A stretch of 64,000 bases of DNA, from NCBI GenBank assembly GCA_905339215.1, contig CAJPFN010000047.1:1-64000 (forward strand), in the 5' to 3' direction. A program made the position numbers and the translations under genes. Source of the stretch: Rhizobiaceae bacterium (lineage in GTDB: Bacteria > Pseudomonadota > Alphaproteobacteria > Rhizobiales > Rhizobiaceae). Shown here one piece after another: positions 49,092 to 60,722 of the stretch (within the stretch, counting starts at the first letter, position 1; every line of letters begins with the position of its first letter). Below the pieces are notes generated by a model that ran no database searches, had not been told where the DNA came from, and worked only from the letters and a program-made list of their open reading frames with translations.

Positions 49092-49742
49092 ATGCGCGCC
49101 CACAATTCGCGAGGAGGTATTTCCGCGGCCAGGTTATCGTGGCGAAACGGGCTGCTGAGTTCGGTCATCATCGCGGCAGGCACGATGATCGCCAGTTCTA
49201 CCGCGACAGCCCTCGAACTGGAACGCAGGTTCGAGATATCGGAAACAGACCTGACAAACCAGGTGAACGCACTGAGAGCGCTCTACAAGGTGATCTGGAT
49301 CGACATCCGCTCCGAGCCGAAAGTGTTCAACGGAAGAACCTATTCCGGCTTCATCAGCATCCACGCCAAGACCGACGAGGACCGCGACGGCGACGGCACG
49401 CTCGAGGAGCACTATTGCCGTTGGGATACCGCGTTCAATGAGGATCTGGCGAGCGTCGGAATGCTCTATTTCGAACCCATCCCGACTGCGCCGGTCTACT
49501 CCGACTGCTACGTCAGCAACTGGAACGTCATAGACAAGGCGATCGGCGACTGGGTGACGACCAGGGTCCAGCCGCATTTCGCCAATTTCGACGGTCTTCC
49601 CGATACGAGCAATATCAACGCGAAGGGGTACTACTTCCCTGACAGGCTCGTGTTGTCGATGCGCCTGAAGAGCATCAAAGTCATCATTCCGGAGGAGCCG
49701 AAGCTTCCGCTCGACCAGCTGCAAAAGCTGCCGAAGCCCTGA
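49092..49742 (+). CDS. secreted or anchored protein, unknown
   Basis: A 216-residue protein. The ATG at 49092 follows CCAGGAGGAAC; upstream codons in frame are ignored. A signal-like hydrophobic stretch occurs at residues 23-43 (GLLSSVIIAAGTMIASSTAT), then a mature region without clear domain, with LERRFEISETDLTNQVNALRA and many acidic and aromatic residues, two cysteines and a proline-rich end. Codon use looks less GC-biased than its neighbours. No family recognised. The 218 bases after it hold nothing evident. Confidence 0.65.
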   Translation: MRAHNSRGGISAARLSWRNGLLSSVIIAAGTMIASSTATALELERRFEISETDLTNQVNALRALYKVIWIDIRSEPKVFNGRTYSGFISIHAKTDEDRDGDGTLEEHYCRWDTAFNEDLASVGMLYFEPIPTAPVYSDCYVSNWNVIDKAIGDWVTTRVQPHFANFDGLPDTSNINAKGYYFPDRLVLSMRLKSIKVIIPEEPKLPLDQLQKLPKP

Positions 49743-49960
49743 TCGGCCTCGGCGATGGCGTGGGACCAATCAGTCAACGCGTCGCGCAATCCCGTTGCCA
49801 TCGCGGTCGATCGCGTGCCCTCCAACGAGGATTTGCGAGGAGCCATTCGTCCAACCCTCCACGACGCCTGAGCCCGACAAGGACGCACGGCCGGCCGCAC
49901 CACTGGCGTGTAGAAGGCGTCGCGCTAAGATCGGCGCGATTCGAAGGTAGGGGAATCCGC

Positions 49961-50356
49961 ATGGAGATCGCGTTTCCGTGGCCGATGAGCGATGGCGAGT
50001 GGCTGGCCTGGTCGTCCGCCGCCGTCACCGTGCTGCTCGGCCTTTTCAGCCTGTTCGCGCCGCGGCTGGCGCTGCGCCTGCTGCGGCTCGCCCCGAGCGA
50101 GCGTCATCCCGAGGCGGTCGCCGAGGTCCGGGCGACGATTTCGGGATTCTATCTCGGCCTCGGACTGGCCTGCATCCTGCTTGCCCAGCCGCTCCTCTAC
50201 ATGGCGCTCGGCTTCTCCTGGGCCTTCACCGCCTTCGGACGGGTCGTCGGCATGCTTTCGGATCGCGCCAACACCCCCTACAACTGGTTTGCGCTGGTCG
50301 TCGACCTGGTGCTCGCCGCCCTGCCGCTGGCGTTCGCGTTCGGCTTCGTCCCCTGA
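49961..50356 (+). CDS. DUF4345-like membrane protein
   Basis: A 131-residue protein with four hydrophobic helices. The block AEVRATISGFYLGLGLACI then ALGFSWAFTAFGRVVGMLSD and FALVVDLVLAALPLAF fits the DUF4345 group. The ATG at 49961 has AGGGGAA before it; the open frame starts earlier but without support. Function unknown. Confidence 0.75.
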   Translation: MEIAFPWPMSDGEWLAWSSAAVTVLLGLFSLFAPRLALRLLRLAPSERHPEAVAEVRATISGFYLGLGLACILLAQPLLYMALGFSWAFTAFGRVVGMLSDRANTPYNWFALVVDLVLAALPLAFAFGFVP

Positions 50357-50426
50357 ATCCACCTGCCCGGCTCAGAGCGACCGCGCCGCTGCGACAAAAC
50401 TGACGCAAAGCCTGTCAGAGAGCGTG

Positions 50427-50455
50427 TTGCGGTCGTAGGAAGCCTGTGCTAGACG
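50427..50455 (+). promoter_or_regulatory. atp operon promoter candidate
   Basis: TTGCGG (50427-50432), 17 bases and TAGACG form a poor sigma-70-like pair in the 237-base region before atpH. A long A+T-richer leader follows (AAGATTTAGCTAAG). This is a guess based on position and partial match. Confidence 0.25.
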
Positions 50456-50593
50456 GCAAGCGACTTTCGGCCGGGGACAGCCGCATGCATGTTCTTGCGG
50501 CCGGAAATTACAAGCAAGGTCAAAGATTTAGCTAAGAGTCTCCCGCTCGCGCGCAGAATCTTGCGGCCTCTCAGACAAGAGAAAAGACGGACC

Positions 50594-51154
50594 GTGGCCC
50601 AGTCAACCTCGCCCATCTCCGGTGTCGCCGAGCGCTATGCGGGTTCGCTGTTCGATCTCGCCGCCCAGTCGAATGCGGTCGCGGCGGTCGAGGGCGACCT
50701 CACCCGGTTCGAGACGCTGCTCGACCGCAGCGAGGACCTGCAGCGCCTGGTCAAGAGCCCGGTCTTCTCCGCCGACGACCAGTTCAAGGCCATTGCCGCC
50801 ATCGCCGACAAGGCCGGGATCGCCGGACTTACCGGAAACTTCCTCCGCGTCGTCGCCAGGAACCGGCGCCTGTTCGCCATTCCCGGGATGATCAAGGCGT
50901 TCCGCCGCATCGCTGCCGAGCAGCGCGGCGAGGTCAGCGCCGAGGTGACCTCCGCACATGCCCTTTCTCCCGCACAGATGACCGAGCTGAAGGCTGCCCT
51001 CAAGGGCGTCGCCGGCAAGGATGTCTCGCTCTCGGTGACGGTCGACCCGTCGCTGCTCGGTGGTCTCGTCGTCCGCATCGGCTCGCGCCAGATCGACACG
51101 TCGCTCAAGACCAAACTCAATTCACTCAAGCTTGCACTTAAAGAGGTCGGCTGA
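50594..51154 (+). CDS. atpH: ATP synthase F1 delta subunit
   Basis: A 186-residue stator protein linking F1 to the b subunits. [15 protein letters not shown] at the start and the C-terminal [25 protein letters not shown] are family marks. It begins with GTG at 50594, giving MAQSTSPIS; the frame is open from 50489, yet the family start fits here. Its stop overlaps atpA (TGATG). It is the first gene of the F1 operon; F0 genes lie elsewhere as is normal in alphaproteobacteria. Confidence 0.95.
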   Translation: MAQSTSPISGVAERYAGSLFDLAAQSNAVAAVEGDLTRFETLLDRSEDLQRLVKSPVFSADDQFKAIAAIADKAGIAGLTGNFLRVVARNRRLFAIPGMIKAFRRIAAEQRGEVSAEVTSAHALSPAQMTELKAALKGVAGKDVSLSVTVDPSLLGGLVVRIGSRQIDTSLKTKLNSLKLALKEVG

Positions 51155-52683
51155 TGGATATCCGCGCCGCGGAAATTTCCGCAATTCTGAAGGACCAGAT
51201 CAAGAACTTCGGCAAGGAAGCCGAAGTCTCCGAAGTCGGTCAGGTTCTCTCCGTCGGTGACGGCATCGCCCGTGTCTACGGTCTCGACAACGTCCAGGCG
51301 GGCGAGATGGTCGAGTTCCCGGGCGGCATCCGCGGCATGGCGCTCAACCTCGAGACCGACAATGTCGGCGTCGTCATCTTCGGCAACGACCGCGACATCA
51401 AGGAAGGCGACACCGTCAAGCGCACCGGCGCCATCGTCGACGTGCCGGTCGGCCCCGGCCTGCTCGGCCGCGTCGTCGACGCGCTCGGCAACCCGATCGA
51501 CGGCAAGGGCCCGATCGAGGCCGTCGAGCGCCGCCGCGTCGACGTCAAGGCGCCCGGCATCATCCCCAGGAAGTCCGTGCACGAGCCGATGTCGACCGGC
51601 CTCAAGGCCATCGACGCGCTCATCCCGGTCGGCCGCGGCCAGCGCGAGCTGGTCATCGGCGACCGCCAGACCGGCAAGACCGCCATCATCCTCGACACCA
51701 TCCTGAACCAGAAGGCCATCCACGACAGCGGCCCGGAGAAGGAGAAGCTCTACTGCGTCTACGTCGCCGTCGGCCAGAAGCGCTCCACCGTCGCCCAGTT
51801 CGTCAAGGTCCTCGAGGAGCGCGGCGCGCTCGAATATTCGATCATCATCGCCGCGACCGCTTCCGACCCGGCGCCGATGCAGTTCCTGGCGCCGTTCGCC
51901 GGCTGCACCATGGGCGAGTATTTCCGCGACAACGGCAAGCATGCGCTCATCGCCTATGACGACCTGTCGAAGCAGGCCGTCGCCTACCGCCAGATGTCGC
52001 TGCTGCTGCGCCGCCCGCCGGGACGCGAAGCTTATCCGGGCGACGTCTTCTACCTGCACTCGCGCCTGCTCGAGCGCGCGGCGAAGATGAATGACGACAA
52101 CGGCGCCGGTTCGCTGACCGCGCTGCCGGTCATCGAGACGCAGGCCAACGACGTGTCGGCCTACATCCCGACCAACGTGATCTCGATCACCGACGGCCAG
52201 ATCTTCCTCGAGACCAACCTGTTCTTCCAGGGCATCCGTCCCGCGGTGAACGTCGGTCTGTCGGTGTCGCGCGTCGGCTCGGCCGCCCAGGTCAAGGCGA
52301 TGAAGCAGGTCGCGGGCTCGATCAAGGGCGAACTCGCGCAGTATCGCGAGATGGCCGCCTTCGCCCAGTTCGGCTCCGACCTAGATGCCGCCACGCAGCG
52401 TCTGCTCAACCGCGGCGCACGCCTGACCGAACTCCTGAAGCAGCCGCAGTTCTCGCCGCTGAAGACGGAAGAGCAGGTCGCGGTGATCTTCGCCGGCGTC
52501 AACGGCTACCTCGACAAGCTGGCGCTCAACCAGGTGCAGAAGTTCGAGCAGGGCCTGCTGGCGCACATGCGCAGCACGGGCAAGGCCGTTCTCGACGCGA
52601 TCCGCGCCGAGAAGGCGCTGTCGGACGACCTGCGCTCGAAGCTCAGGGCGGAGATCGACAGCTTCGCCAAGACCTTCGCCTGA
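51154..52683 (+). CDS. atpA: ATP synthase F1 alpha subunit
   Basis: A 509-residue regulatory subunit. Walker A is [14 protein letters not shown]; the family signature follows around [17 protein letters not shown]. Full length. The ATG overlaps the atpH stop. Together with beta it makes the catalytic hexamer. Confidence 0.99.
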   Translation: MDIRAAEISAILKDQIKNFGKEAEVSEVGQVLSVGDGIARVYGLDNVQAGEMVEFPGGIRGMALNLETDNVGVVIFGNDRDIKEGDTVKRTGAIVDVPVGPGLLGRVVDALGNPIDGKGPIEAVERRRVDVKAPGIIPRKSVHEPMSTGLKAIDALIPVGRGQRELVIGDRQTGKTAIILDTILNQKAIHDSGPEKEKLYCVYVAVGQKRSTVAQFVKVLEERGALEYSIIIAATASDPAPMQFLAPFAGCTMGEYFRDNGKHALIAYDDLSKQAVAYRQMSLLLRRPPGREAYPGDVFYLHSRLLERAAKMNDDNGAGSLTALPVIETQANDVSAYIPTNVISITDGQIFLETNLFFQGIRPAVNVGLSVSRVGSAAQVKAMKQVAGSIKGELAQYREMAAFAQFGSDLDAATQRLLNRGARLTELLKQPQFSPLKTEEQVAVIFAGVNGYLDKLALNQVQKFEQGLLAHMRSTGKAVLDAIRAEKALSDDLRSKLRAEIDSFAKTFA

Positions 52684-52708
52684 GACTGACCAGGAATAGG
52701 TTCGGCGC

Positions 52709-55178
<2,470 letters not shown>

Positions 55179-55188
55179 TGGCGGGCGC

Positions 55189-55542
55189 ATGAGACGGAAG
55201 CAACTCACCGGATGGGCGTCGCCGCTGGCGGCGCTCGTCATCGCCTTCGCTGTCCAGACGCCGGCATCGGCGAGCATGGACACCGACGTCGTGTCCGGGG
55301 AGATCCGCTTCTACGAGTGCGGCGACAACTGCTACCTGACCATCCTGAGCGCCGATGGCGAAGAACTGACCGGCCTCTGCGCGGCGCCCGAATGCCAAGC
55401 CTGGAACGAGGTCGCCGAGATGCCCGCCCGCTTCGTTGGGCGGGCCGTCACGGTCACGATCGAGATGGGCGAGCAGACCGACGCCGAGGGGAACGTGATG
55501 GGCGAATTTCCCGCCTTCACCCGGATCTCGTTCGACAATTGA
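55189..55542 (+). CDS. small secreted protein within the atp operon
   Basis: A 117-residue protein between atpD and atpC. The signal peptide (MRRKQLTGWASPLAALVIAF) ends near residue 29 (ASAS). The mature part contains four cysteines: FYECGDNCYLTILS and GLCAAPECQAW, two close pairs, then a beta-rich region (RAVTVTIEMGEQ). It begins ten bases after atpD and stops 27 before atpC, same strand. Possibly a conserved rhizobial protein of unknown function; no domain recognised. It may be present just by insertion into a strongly expressed operon. Confidence 0.75.
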   Translation: MRRKQLTGWASPLAALVIAFAVQTPASASMDTDVVSGEIRFYECGDNCYLTILSADGEELTGLCAAPECQAWNEVAEMPARFVGRAVTVTIEMGEQTDAEGNVMGEFPAFTRISFDN

Positions 55543-55569
55543 TGGTTTAGACCGGATAGGCTGACTGAC

Positions 55570-55974
55570 ATGGCTGAAGCGTTCAAGTTCGAACTCGTCT
55601 CCCCCGAACGCCTGCTCGTCTCCGCGCAGGTCGAATCGGTCGTCATCCCGGGCGCCGAAGGCGAGATGACGGTGATGGCCAACCATGCTCCGGTAATGAC
55701 GACCGTGAAGCCGGGCGTCGTCTCGCTGCGCACGGCCGCCGGTGCAGACGAGCGCTACGTCGTCTTCGGCGGCTTCGCCGACATCCTGCCCTCCGGCTGC
55801 ACGCTGCTCGCCGAATCGGCGGTCGCGGTGAAGGATATCGATCGCGCCGACCTCGCCCGCCGCATCCAGGAGGCGAAGGAAGACCTCGCCGACGCCAGGG
55901 ACGACGACAGCCGCACCAAGGCCGAGCAGTTCCTGCACCAGCTGACCACGCTCGAAGGCGCGCTCGCCGCCTGA
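55570..55974 (+). CDS. atpC: ATP synthase F1 epsilon subunit
   Basis: A 134-residue protein that couples the rotor and inhibits ATP hydrolysis. FELVSPERLLVSAQVESVVIPGAEGEMTVM is the family start, and the C-terminal helix pair includes RAARRIQEAKEDLADA-like sequence. Full length. It ends the operon before a strong terminator. Confidence 0.95.
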   Translation: MAEAFKFELVSPERLLVSAQVESVVIPGAEGEMTVMANHAPVMTTVKPGVVSLRTAAGADERYVVFGGFADILPSGCTLLAESAVAVKDIDRADLARRIQEAKEDLADARDDDSRTKAEQFLHQLTTLEGALAA

Positions 55975-56014
55975 CATCGGCGTCGCAACGTCGGCGTCGC
56001 TACGTCCGATAGAA

Positions 56015-56046
56015 AGGCCCGGTCAACGCCGGGCCTCTTTTTTTTC
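56015..56046 (+). terminator. intrinsic terminator of the atp operon
   Basis: AGGCCCGG-TCAACG-CCGGGCCT is an 8-bp stem followed by a C and a run of nine T's. It lies 40 bases after atpC. The following 78 bases up to the rppH stop hold no clear feature. Confidence 0.92.
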
Positions 56047-56124
56047 GCCTCGTGCCGGTCCGGGTCGGCGGAGCGCCTTCGACGAGACGGCGCACTCTGC
56101 ACCGCCACACGGCTCCCGCCGCGC

Positions 56125-56646
56125 CTATCCCGCCAGATGCCGGAACGCCGCGACGACGTCTTCGTAGACCTTGCGCTTGAACGGCACGATCAGGTCGGGC
56201 AAGTCCGCCATCGGCGTCCACGCCCAGGCGTCGAATTCCGGCGCGTGCCCGCCGGGCGGCGGGTTGATGGCGATCTCGCTCTCGTCGCCCTCGAAGCGGA
56301 AGGCGAACCATTTCTGCGTCTGGCCGCGGAACTTGCCCTTCAGCGCGATGCCGAGCACCTCGCGCGGCAGGTCGTAGTTGATCCAGCGCGGCGCCTCGGC
56401 GAGCAGCGACACCGAGCGCATGCCGGTCTCCTCGAAGAGCTCGCGCCGCGCCGCGGGCAGCGGGTCCTCGCCGGCGTCGATGCCGCCCTGCGGCATCTGC
56501 CAGAGATTCTTCGCGCCGGACATTTCGCTGTCGTCCTCGGCGATGCGCCGCCCGGCCCAGACCAGGCCGTCGCGGTTCAGCACCATGATGCCGACGCAGG
56601 GCCGGTAGGGAAGGGTTTCGGGATCGATCGGAAATGTCCTGGCCAT
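56125..56646 (-). CDS. rppH: RNA pyrophosphohydrolase
   Basis: A 173-residue Nudix hydrolase that removes pyrophosphate from 5' triphosphate RNA, promoting decay. The Nudix box [23 protein letters not shown] shows G-x5-E-x7-REUxEExGU. The start [21 protein letters not shown] is typical of RppH/IalA. Length is normal. It is the last gene of a minus-strand run starting at rsfS. Confidence 0.95.
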   Translation of the reverse strand: MARTFPIDPETLPYRPCVGIMVLNRDGLVWAGRRIAEDDSEMSGAKNLWQMPQGGIDAGEDPLPAARRELFEETGMRSVSLLAEAPRWINYDLPREVLGIALKGKFRGQTQKWFAFRFEGDESEIAINPPPGGHAPEFDAWAWTPMADLPDLIVPFKRKVYEDVVAAFRHLAG

Positions 56647-56655
56647 GCGGCCGGC

Positions 56656-57840
56656 TTAGCCGCGCTCGGGGTCGTTGGCAACGGCCGAGACGGGGACGAT
56701 CTCGATGCCGCGCTTCTTTGCCTCGTCGACCCACGACGACACCGCGTCGACGGTGACGTCGAAGGCCGAGCCGGTCGCCAGCGCGAAGCCCTTGGCGCGG
56801 GCGATGCGCTCCATCTCGTCGAGCCTTTTCAGGATCTCGCCGCGGTCGCGCACGGCGTCGATCGGGCCGTCGGCGGACGCCAGCGGCACCGCCGACTTCA
56901 AGGCGAGCGCCGGGGCGACGCTGCGCGCCGAGGAGCCGTCGTCGAGGTAGAGCAGGCCGCGCTTGCCGAGCTCGTCCATCACCGGCGCCATGGCGCCGGC
57001 ATCGGCGGTGAAGCGCGCGCCCATGTAGTTCATGATGCCGGTGTAGTTTGTGGTGCGCGACAGCGCCCAGCGCAGGTTCTTCAGGTTCTCCTCGGCGCCC
57101 CCGTCAACGGTGAGCGTGTTGCGGCCCGGATCGACGTTCGGATAGTCGAACGGCTCGAGCGGCACCTGCATGACCAGCTCGTGCCCCTTCTGCCGCGCCG
57201 CCTGCATCCAGCGGCCAAGGCTGTTGCCCTGCGAGGCGAAGCCCAGGGTCACCTCCGCCGGCAGCTTCTCGATCGCCCGCTGGGTGCCGGTCTGCGACAC
57301 GCCGAGCCCGCCGATGACGAGGGCGATGCGGGCGCCGCGCGCGCCCGACCACGGCCGCGCGTAGACGTCGAAGGGCCGCCGGCCGTCCGCCGCCCGGATC
57401 GGCAGCGGCCCGCTCTCGGATGGCTCGATCAGCGCCTTGTCCGGCAGGTGGGCGACGCGCAGGTTCTGACCGATCGCCGAGGGGTCGCGGATCACCACGA
57501 CGTTGCCGCCCGATCGCGCCGCGTCGGGATCGACGCGCGTGATCGACGGTCCGTCGGCGCCGAGCGGCCGTTCGACCGACGGCGTCGGCTTCTCCGCGAC
57601 GACAGGCGCGGCCGGCTCGGCGGCGACGCGTGCATCGGGCTGCGAAGCGACCGTCACCGGCGTCCGGTACGGCCGCTCGCGCAACGCGATCAGGCCCGAC
57701 GCCCCGAACATCACCACGGCCGCGGCCAGCCAGGCGCCGCCGCCGCCGGCGGACAGCCGCGGCCAGCGCCATCCGGACCGCGGGCGCGACTGGCCCAGCG
57801 GCCGGTCGATATCCTTCAAGGGCGTCTGCGATGTCGACAA
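56656..57840 (-). CDS. divergent polysaccharide deacetylase family protein
   Basis: A 394-residue protein. A transmembrane segment follows a basic start (residues 36-55, AWLAAAVVMFGASGLIAL). The C-terminal region has IALVIGGLGVSQTGTQRAIE and KLPAEVTLGFASQGNSLGRWM, then GHELVMQVPLEPFDYPNVDPG, marks of the YibQ/DUF610 branch of carbohydrate esterase 4. It begins with TTG, supported by GGGGACCG. Active-site metal ligands are partly altered in this branch, so activity is uncertain. Paired after ctpA it likely acts in the periplasm. Confidence 0.9.
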   Translation of the reverse strand: MSTSQTPLKDIDRPLGQSRPRSGWRWPRLSAGGGGAWLAAAVVMFGASGLIALRERPYRTPVTVASQPDARVAAEPAAPVVAEKPTPSVERPLGADGPSITRVDPDAARSGGNVVVIRDPSAIGQNLRVAHLPDKALIEPSESGPLPIRAADGRRPFDVYARPWSGARGARIALVIGGLGVSQTGTQRAIEKLPAEVTLGFASQGNSLGRWMQAARQKGHELVMQVPLEPFDYPNVDPGRNTLTVDGGAEENLKNLRWALSRTTNYTGIMNYMGARFTADAGAMAPVMDELGKRGLLYLDDGSSARSVAPALALKSAVPLASADGPIDAVRDRGEILKRLDEMERIARAKGFALATGSAFDVTVDAVSSWVDEAKKRGIEIVPVSAVANDPERG

Positions 57841-57879
57841 ATTCGGTCCCCGACGGCCGGCCGAGGCCGGGAATCAAGA

Positions 57880-57906
57880 CTGCCGGAATCGTAGCGATTC
57901 CGGCAG
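57880..57906. terminator. 27-nt perfect hairpin between ctpA and deacetylase
   Basis: CTGCCGGAATCG-TAG-CGATTCCGGCAG has 12-bp perfect arms and only a 3-base loop. It occurs 45 bases after the ctpA stop (minus strand) and 40 before the next start. TCTTGATTC follows on the minus strand, not a clean T tract. It may be a partial terminator or RNA-processing site. Confidence 0.6.
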
Positions 57907-57951
57907 CGACGCAACACCGTTGCCACGCGGCCGCGGACGGCCGCGGGCGGT

Positions 57952-59277
57952 CTACTGGTTGAGCACGGCCTGGTCCGGGTTCGGCGGGAAGGCCGCGTCC
58001 GTCTTGACCCCGCGCAGGAGATCCAGCGCGTAGGCGAGCTGCACGTCATCCTTCGGATCCGGCGGCACGTAGGCGGCAGAGCCGGAACCCTTCTCGTTTT
58101 CCTCGGCACCCTTGATGTGACCCTTCAGGTCGGACTCGCCGCGGCTGACGTCGCGGCCCTGCAGTTCCGCCGGCAGCGGCTGGTCGACGAAGATGTCCGG
58201 CGTAATGCCCTTGCCCTGGATCGACTTGCCCGCCGGCGTGTAATAGAGCGCCGTGGTCAGCCTGAGCGCGCCGTTCTCGGCGAGCGGGATGATCGTCTGC
58301 ACCGAGCCCTTGCCGAAGGACTGCGAGCCGAGCACCGTGGCGCGGCGATGGTCCTGGAGCGCGCCGGCGACGATCTCGGAGGCGCTGGCCGAACCGCCGT
58401 TGACCAGCACGATCAGCGGCTTGCCGTCGATCATGTCGCCCGGGCGCGCATCGAAGCGCGAGATGTCGCGTGCCTCGCGGCCGCGCGTCGAGACGATCTC
58501 GCCGCGGTCGAGGAAGGTGTCGGAAACGCTGACCGCCTGGTCGAGCAGGCCGCCCGGATTGAGCCTGAGGTCGAGCACGTAGCCCTTCAGCGTGTCGCCC
58601 GGAACCTGCGCCTTGATCTGCTCGATCGCCTTCTGCAGGTCGTCGTAGGTCTTCTCGGTGAAGGACGTGATCTTCATGTAGCCGACGTCGCTCTCGACGC
58701 GGAACTTGACCGCCTTCACCTTGATGATGTCGCGCACGATCGTGATCTCGATCGGCTTGTCGGCGCCCTCGCGCAGGATCGTGAGCTTGATCGGCGTGTT
58801 GACGAGGCCGCGCATCTTCTCCACCGCCTCGGTCAGGGTGAGGCCGCGCACTTCCTCGCCGTCGATCTCGGAGATGTAGTCGCCGGCCAGCACGCCGGCC
58901 TTGGCGGCGGGCGTGTCGTCGATCGGCGTGATCACCTTGACCAGCTCGTTCTCCATCGTCACCTCGATGCCGAGGCCGCCGAACTCGCCCTTGGTCTGGA
59001 CGCGCATGTCCTTGGCGGCGTCGGGATTGAGGTAGGAGGAATGCGGATCGAGCGAGGTGAGCATGCCGTTGATGGCGCTTTCGACCAGCGCCTTCTCGTC
59101 CGGCGGGGTGACGTACTGGCCACGCACGCGCTCGAAGATGTCGCCGAAGATCGCCAGCTGGCGGTAGGTTTCCGAGCCTGCGGCGTTCGCCGTCGACCCC
59201 GGCGCGCCGTAGACCAGGCTCATGGCGGAAGCGCCCATCAGCGCGCCCGCGAAGAGTAGCGACACCTTACGAATCAT
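57952..59277 (-). CDS. ctpA: carboxyl-terminal processing protease
   Basis: A 441-residue S41 serine protease exported by a signal peptide (MIRKVSLLFAGALMGASAMS). PDZ region follows with EFGGLGIEVTMENELVKVITP. The serine lies in NGGSASASEIVAGALQDH, and the lysine in GSQSFGKGSVQTI. The start at 59277 is chosen because GGAAGGACAGG precedes it. The 5' end overlaps envC by 11 bases. It likely cleaves periplasmic proteins such as envelope regulators. Confidence 0.95.
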   Translation of the reverse strand: MIRKVSLLFAGALMGASAMSLVYGAPGSTANAAGSETYRQLAIFGDIFERVRGQYVTPPDEKALVESAINGMLTSLDPHSSYLNPDAAKDMRVQTKGEFGGLGIEVTMENELVKVITPIDDTPAAKAGVLAGDYISEIDGEEVRGLTLTEAVEKMRGLVNTPIKLTILREGADKPIEITIVRDIIKVKAVKFRVESDVGYMKITSFTEKTYDDLQKAIEQIKAQVPGDTLKGYVLDLRLNPGGLLDQAVSVSDTFLDRGEIVSTRGREARDISRFDARPGDMIDGKPLIVLVNGGSASASEIVAGALQDHRRATVLGSQSFGKGSVQTIIPLAENGALRLTTALYYTPAGKSIQGKGITPDIFVDQPLPAELQGRDVSRGESDLKGHIKGAEENEKGSGSAAYVPPDPKDDVQLAYALDLLRGVKTDAAFPPNPDQAVLNQ

Positions 59278-60604
59278 TTCCTGTCCTTCCAGACACGCGC
59301 TCCGACCACCAGGGCGACGGATCGACGGGTTTTCCATCCTTGCGGAACTCGACGTAGAGTTCCGGTCCGGCATTTCCACTCACGAAAGCCGCCGCGCTCG
59401 CCACCCGGGCTTCTCCCATCGTCGCCACCGGCTCGCCGGCCAGCACCGACTGGCCCAGCGTCACGCTGATTCGGCTCAACCCCGCCAGGACGACATGATA
59501 GCCGTCGCCCGCGTCGAGTATCAAGAGTTGCCCGTAGGAGCGGAAGGGCCCTGCATAGAGGACGCTGCCGTCTGCGGGCGCCGTGACAATTGCCCCCGAT
59601 TGTGTCGCAAGCGTGTCGCCGAGCATCACGCCGCCGTTACCGTCGTCGCCGCCGTATCGGCGCGTGAATCGGCCGGCCACCGGAAGCGGCAACTGGCCCG
59701 TCATCTGCGAGAAAGGCATGGCCTCGATGAGGCGGTAGCCGTCCGGAATGGCCATCGCGGCGAGCGCTTCCTTGCGCTGCCGGCGCGCCTCTTCCTCCCG
59801 CCGGGCGCGCTCCTCGGCCGTGGCCGCGGCTACCGCCTGCTTCTCCAGCGCCCCGATCAGGTCTTTCAGGTTTCGCGCCTTGGCGGCGAGTTCTTCGGAG
59901 CGCCGGCGCTCGTCCGCCAGTGCCGCCTCGGACTGCCGGCGCAGCGTGTCCTTCTCGGCGAGCAGGAGATCGAGACGCTGCTTTTCGGCCCGCTGCCGCG
60001 CGATCGTCGCCGTCAGGCTGTCGCGTTCGGCCTCGATCGCCGCCAGCACGCGCTTGCGTTCGGCGAGGTCGGCGACGAGCAGTTCCGTCTCGGCGCGCAG
60101 TTCGGGCACCACGGCGCCAAGCAGGATCGCGCTGCGCACCGACGACAGCGCGTCCTGAGGCTTGACCAGCAGCGCCGGCGGCGGGTTCAGGCCCATGCGC
60201 TGCAGGGCGCCCAGCACTTCCGCCAGCACGTCGCGCCGCTCGAGCAGCGAAAGCCTGAGATCCTCCCCCTGCGCTTTCAGCCCCTCGAGCCGGTCGCTGA
60301 TGTCGGCGACGTCATGCGCCAGCTTCTTCTCGGTTTTGGCCGCCTGGATCAAGGCGGCCGTGATGTTCGCGTGGTCCTTGCGGATCGCGGCCACTTCCGC
60401 CGCGAGCTGGTCGAGGCGCTCGCGCGAGACGGTCGAATCGCGCGCCAGCCGTTCGTATTCGGACAGGCTGTCGGCATGCTGCTTGACCAGCGCCGAGGCC
60501 GAGAGCTGCTCGTTCGCCATCGCCGAGGCGGCGGTCATGCCCACGGCGAAGACGGCGGCAAGAAGCCGCGCCGTCGCGCCGGACCGGGAGAACATCGCAA
60601 CCAT
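59267..60604 (-). CDS. envC: EnvC-like murein hydrolase activator
   Basis: A 445-residue protein with a signal peptide (MVAMFSRSGATARLLAAVFA), a long coiled coil (about residues 40-280), and a C-terminal LytM/M23 fold. Zinc ligands are lost: the HxGxD position reads VMLGDT, and the HLH site GPELYVEFR. Such degenerate LytM domains activate cell wall amidases rather than cleave. The start at 60604 is uncertain; a further ATG at 60664 also fits. The last codons overlap ctpA. Confidence 0.92.
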   Translation of the reverse strand: MVAMFSRSGATARLLAAVFAVGMTAASAMANEQLSASALVKQHADSLSEYERLARDSTVSRERLDQLAAEVAAIRKDHANITAALIQAAKTEKKLAHDVADISDRLEGLKAQGEDLRLSLLERRDVLAEVLGALQRMGLNPPPALLVKPQDALSSVRSAILLGAVVPELRAETELLVADLAERKRVLAAIEAERDSLTATIARQRAEKQRLDLLLAEKDTLRRQSEAALADERRRSEELAAKARNLKDLIGALEKQAVAAATAEERARREEEARRQRKEALAAMAIPDGYRLIEAMPFSQMTGQLPLPVAGRFTRRYGGDDGNGGVMLGDTLATQSGAIVTAPADGSVLYAGPFRSYGQLLILDAGDGYHVVLAGLSRISVTLGQSVLAGEPVATMGEARVASAAAFVSGNAGPELYVEFRKDGKPVDPSPWWSERVSGRTGNDS

Positions 60605-60722
60605 CGCGCCAAACCGTGTGAGGTCCGACCTTAGTGAGAGGTTCGTTAATGAACCATCAACCATGACGCGCCGGCGCGCAATGGGGCGTGTCTGTGGATG
60701 AAGGCGCTCGTGCCGGCGCCGC

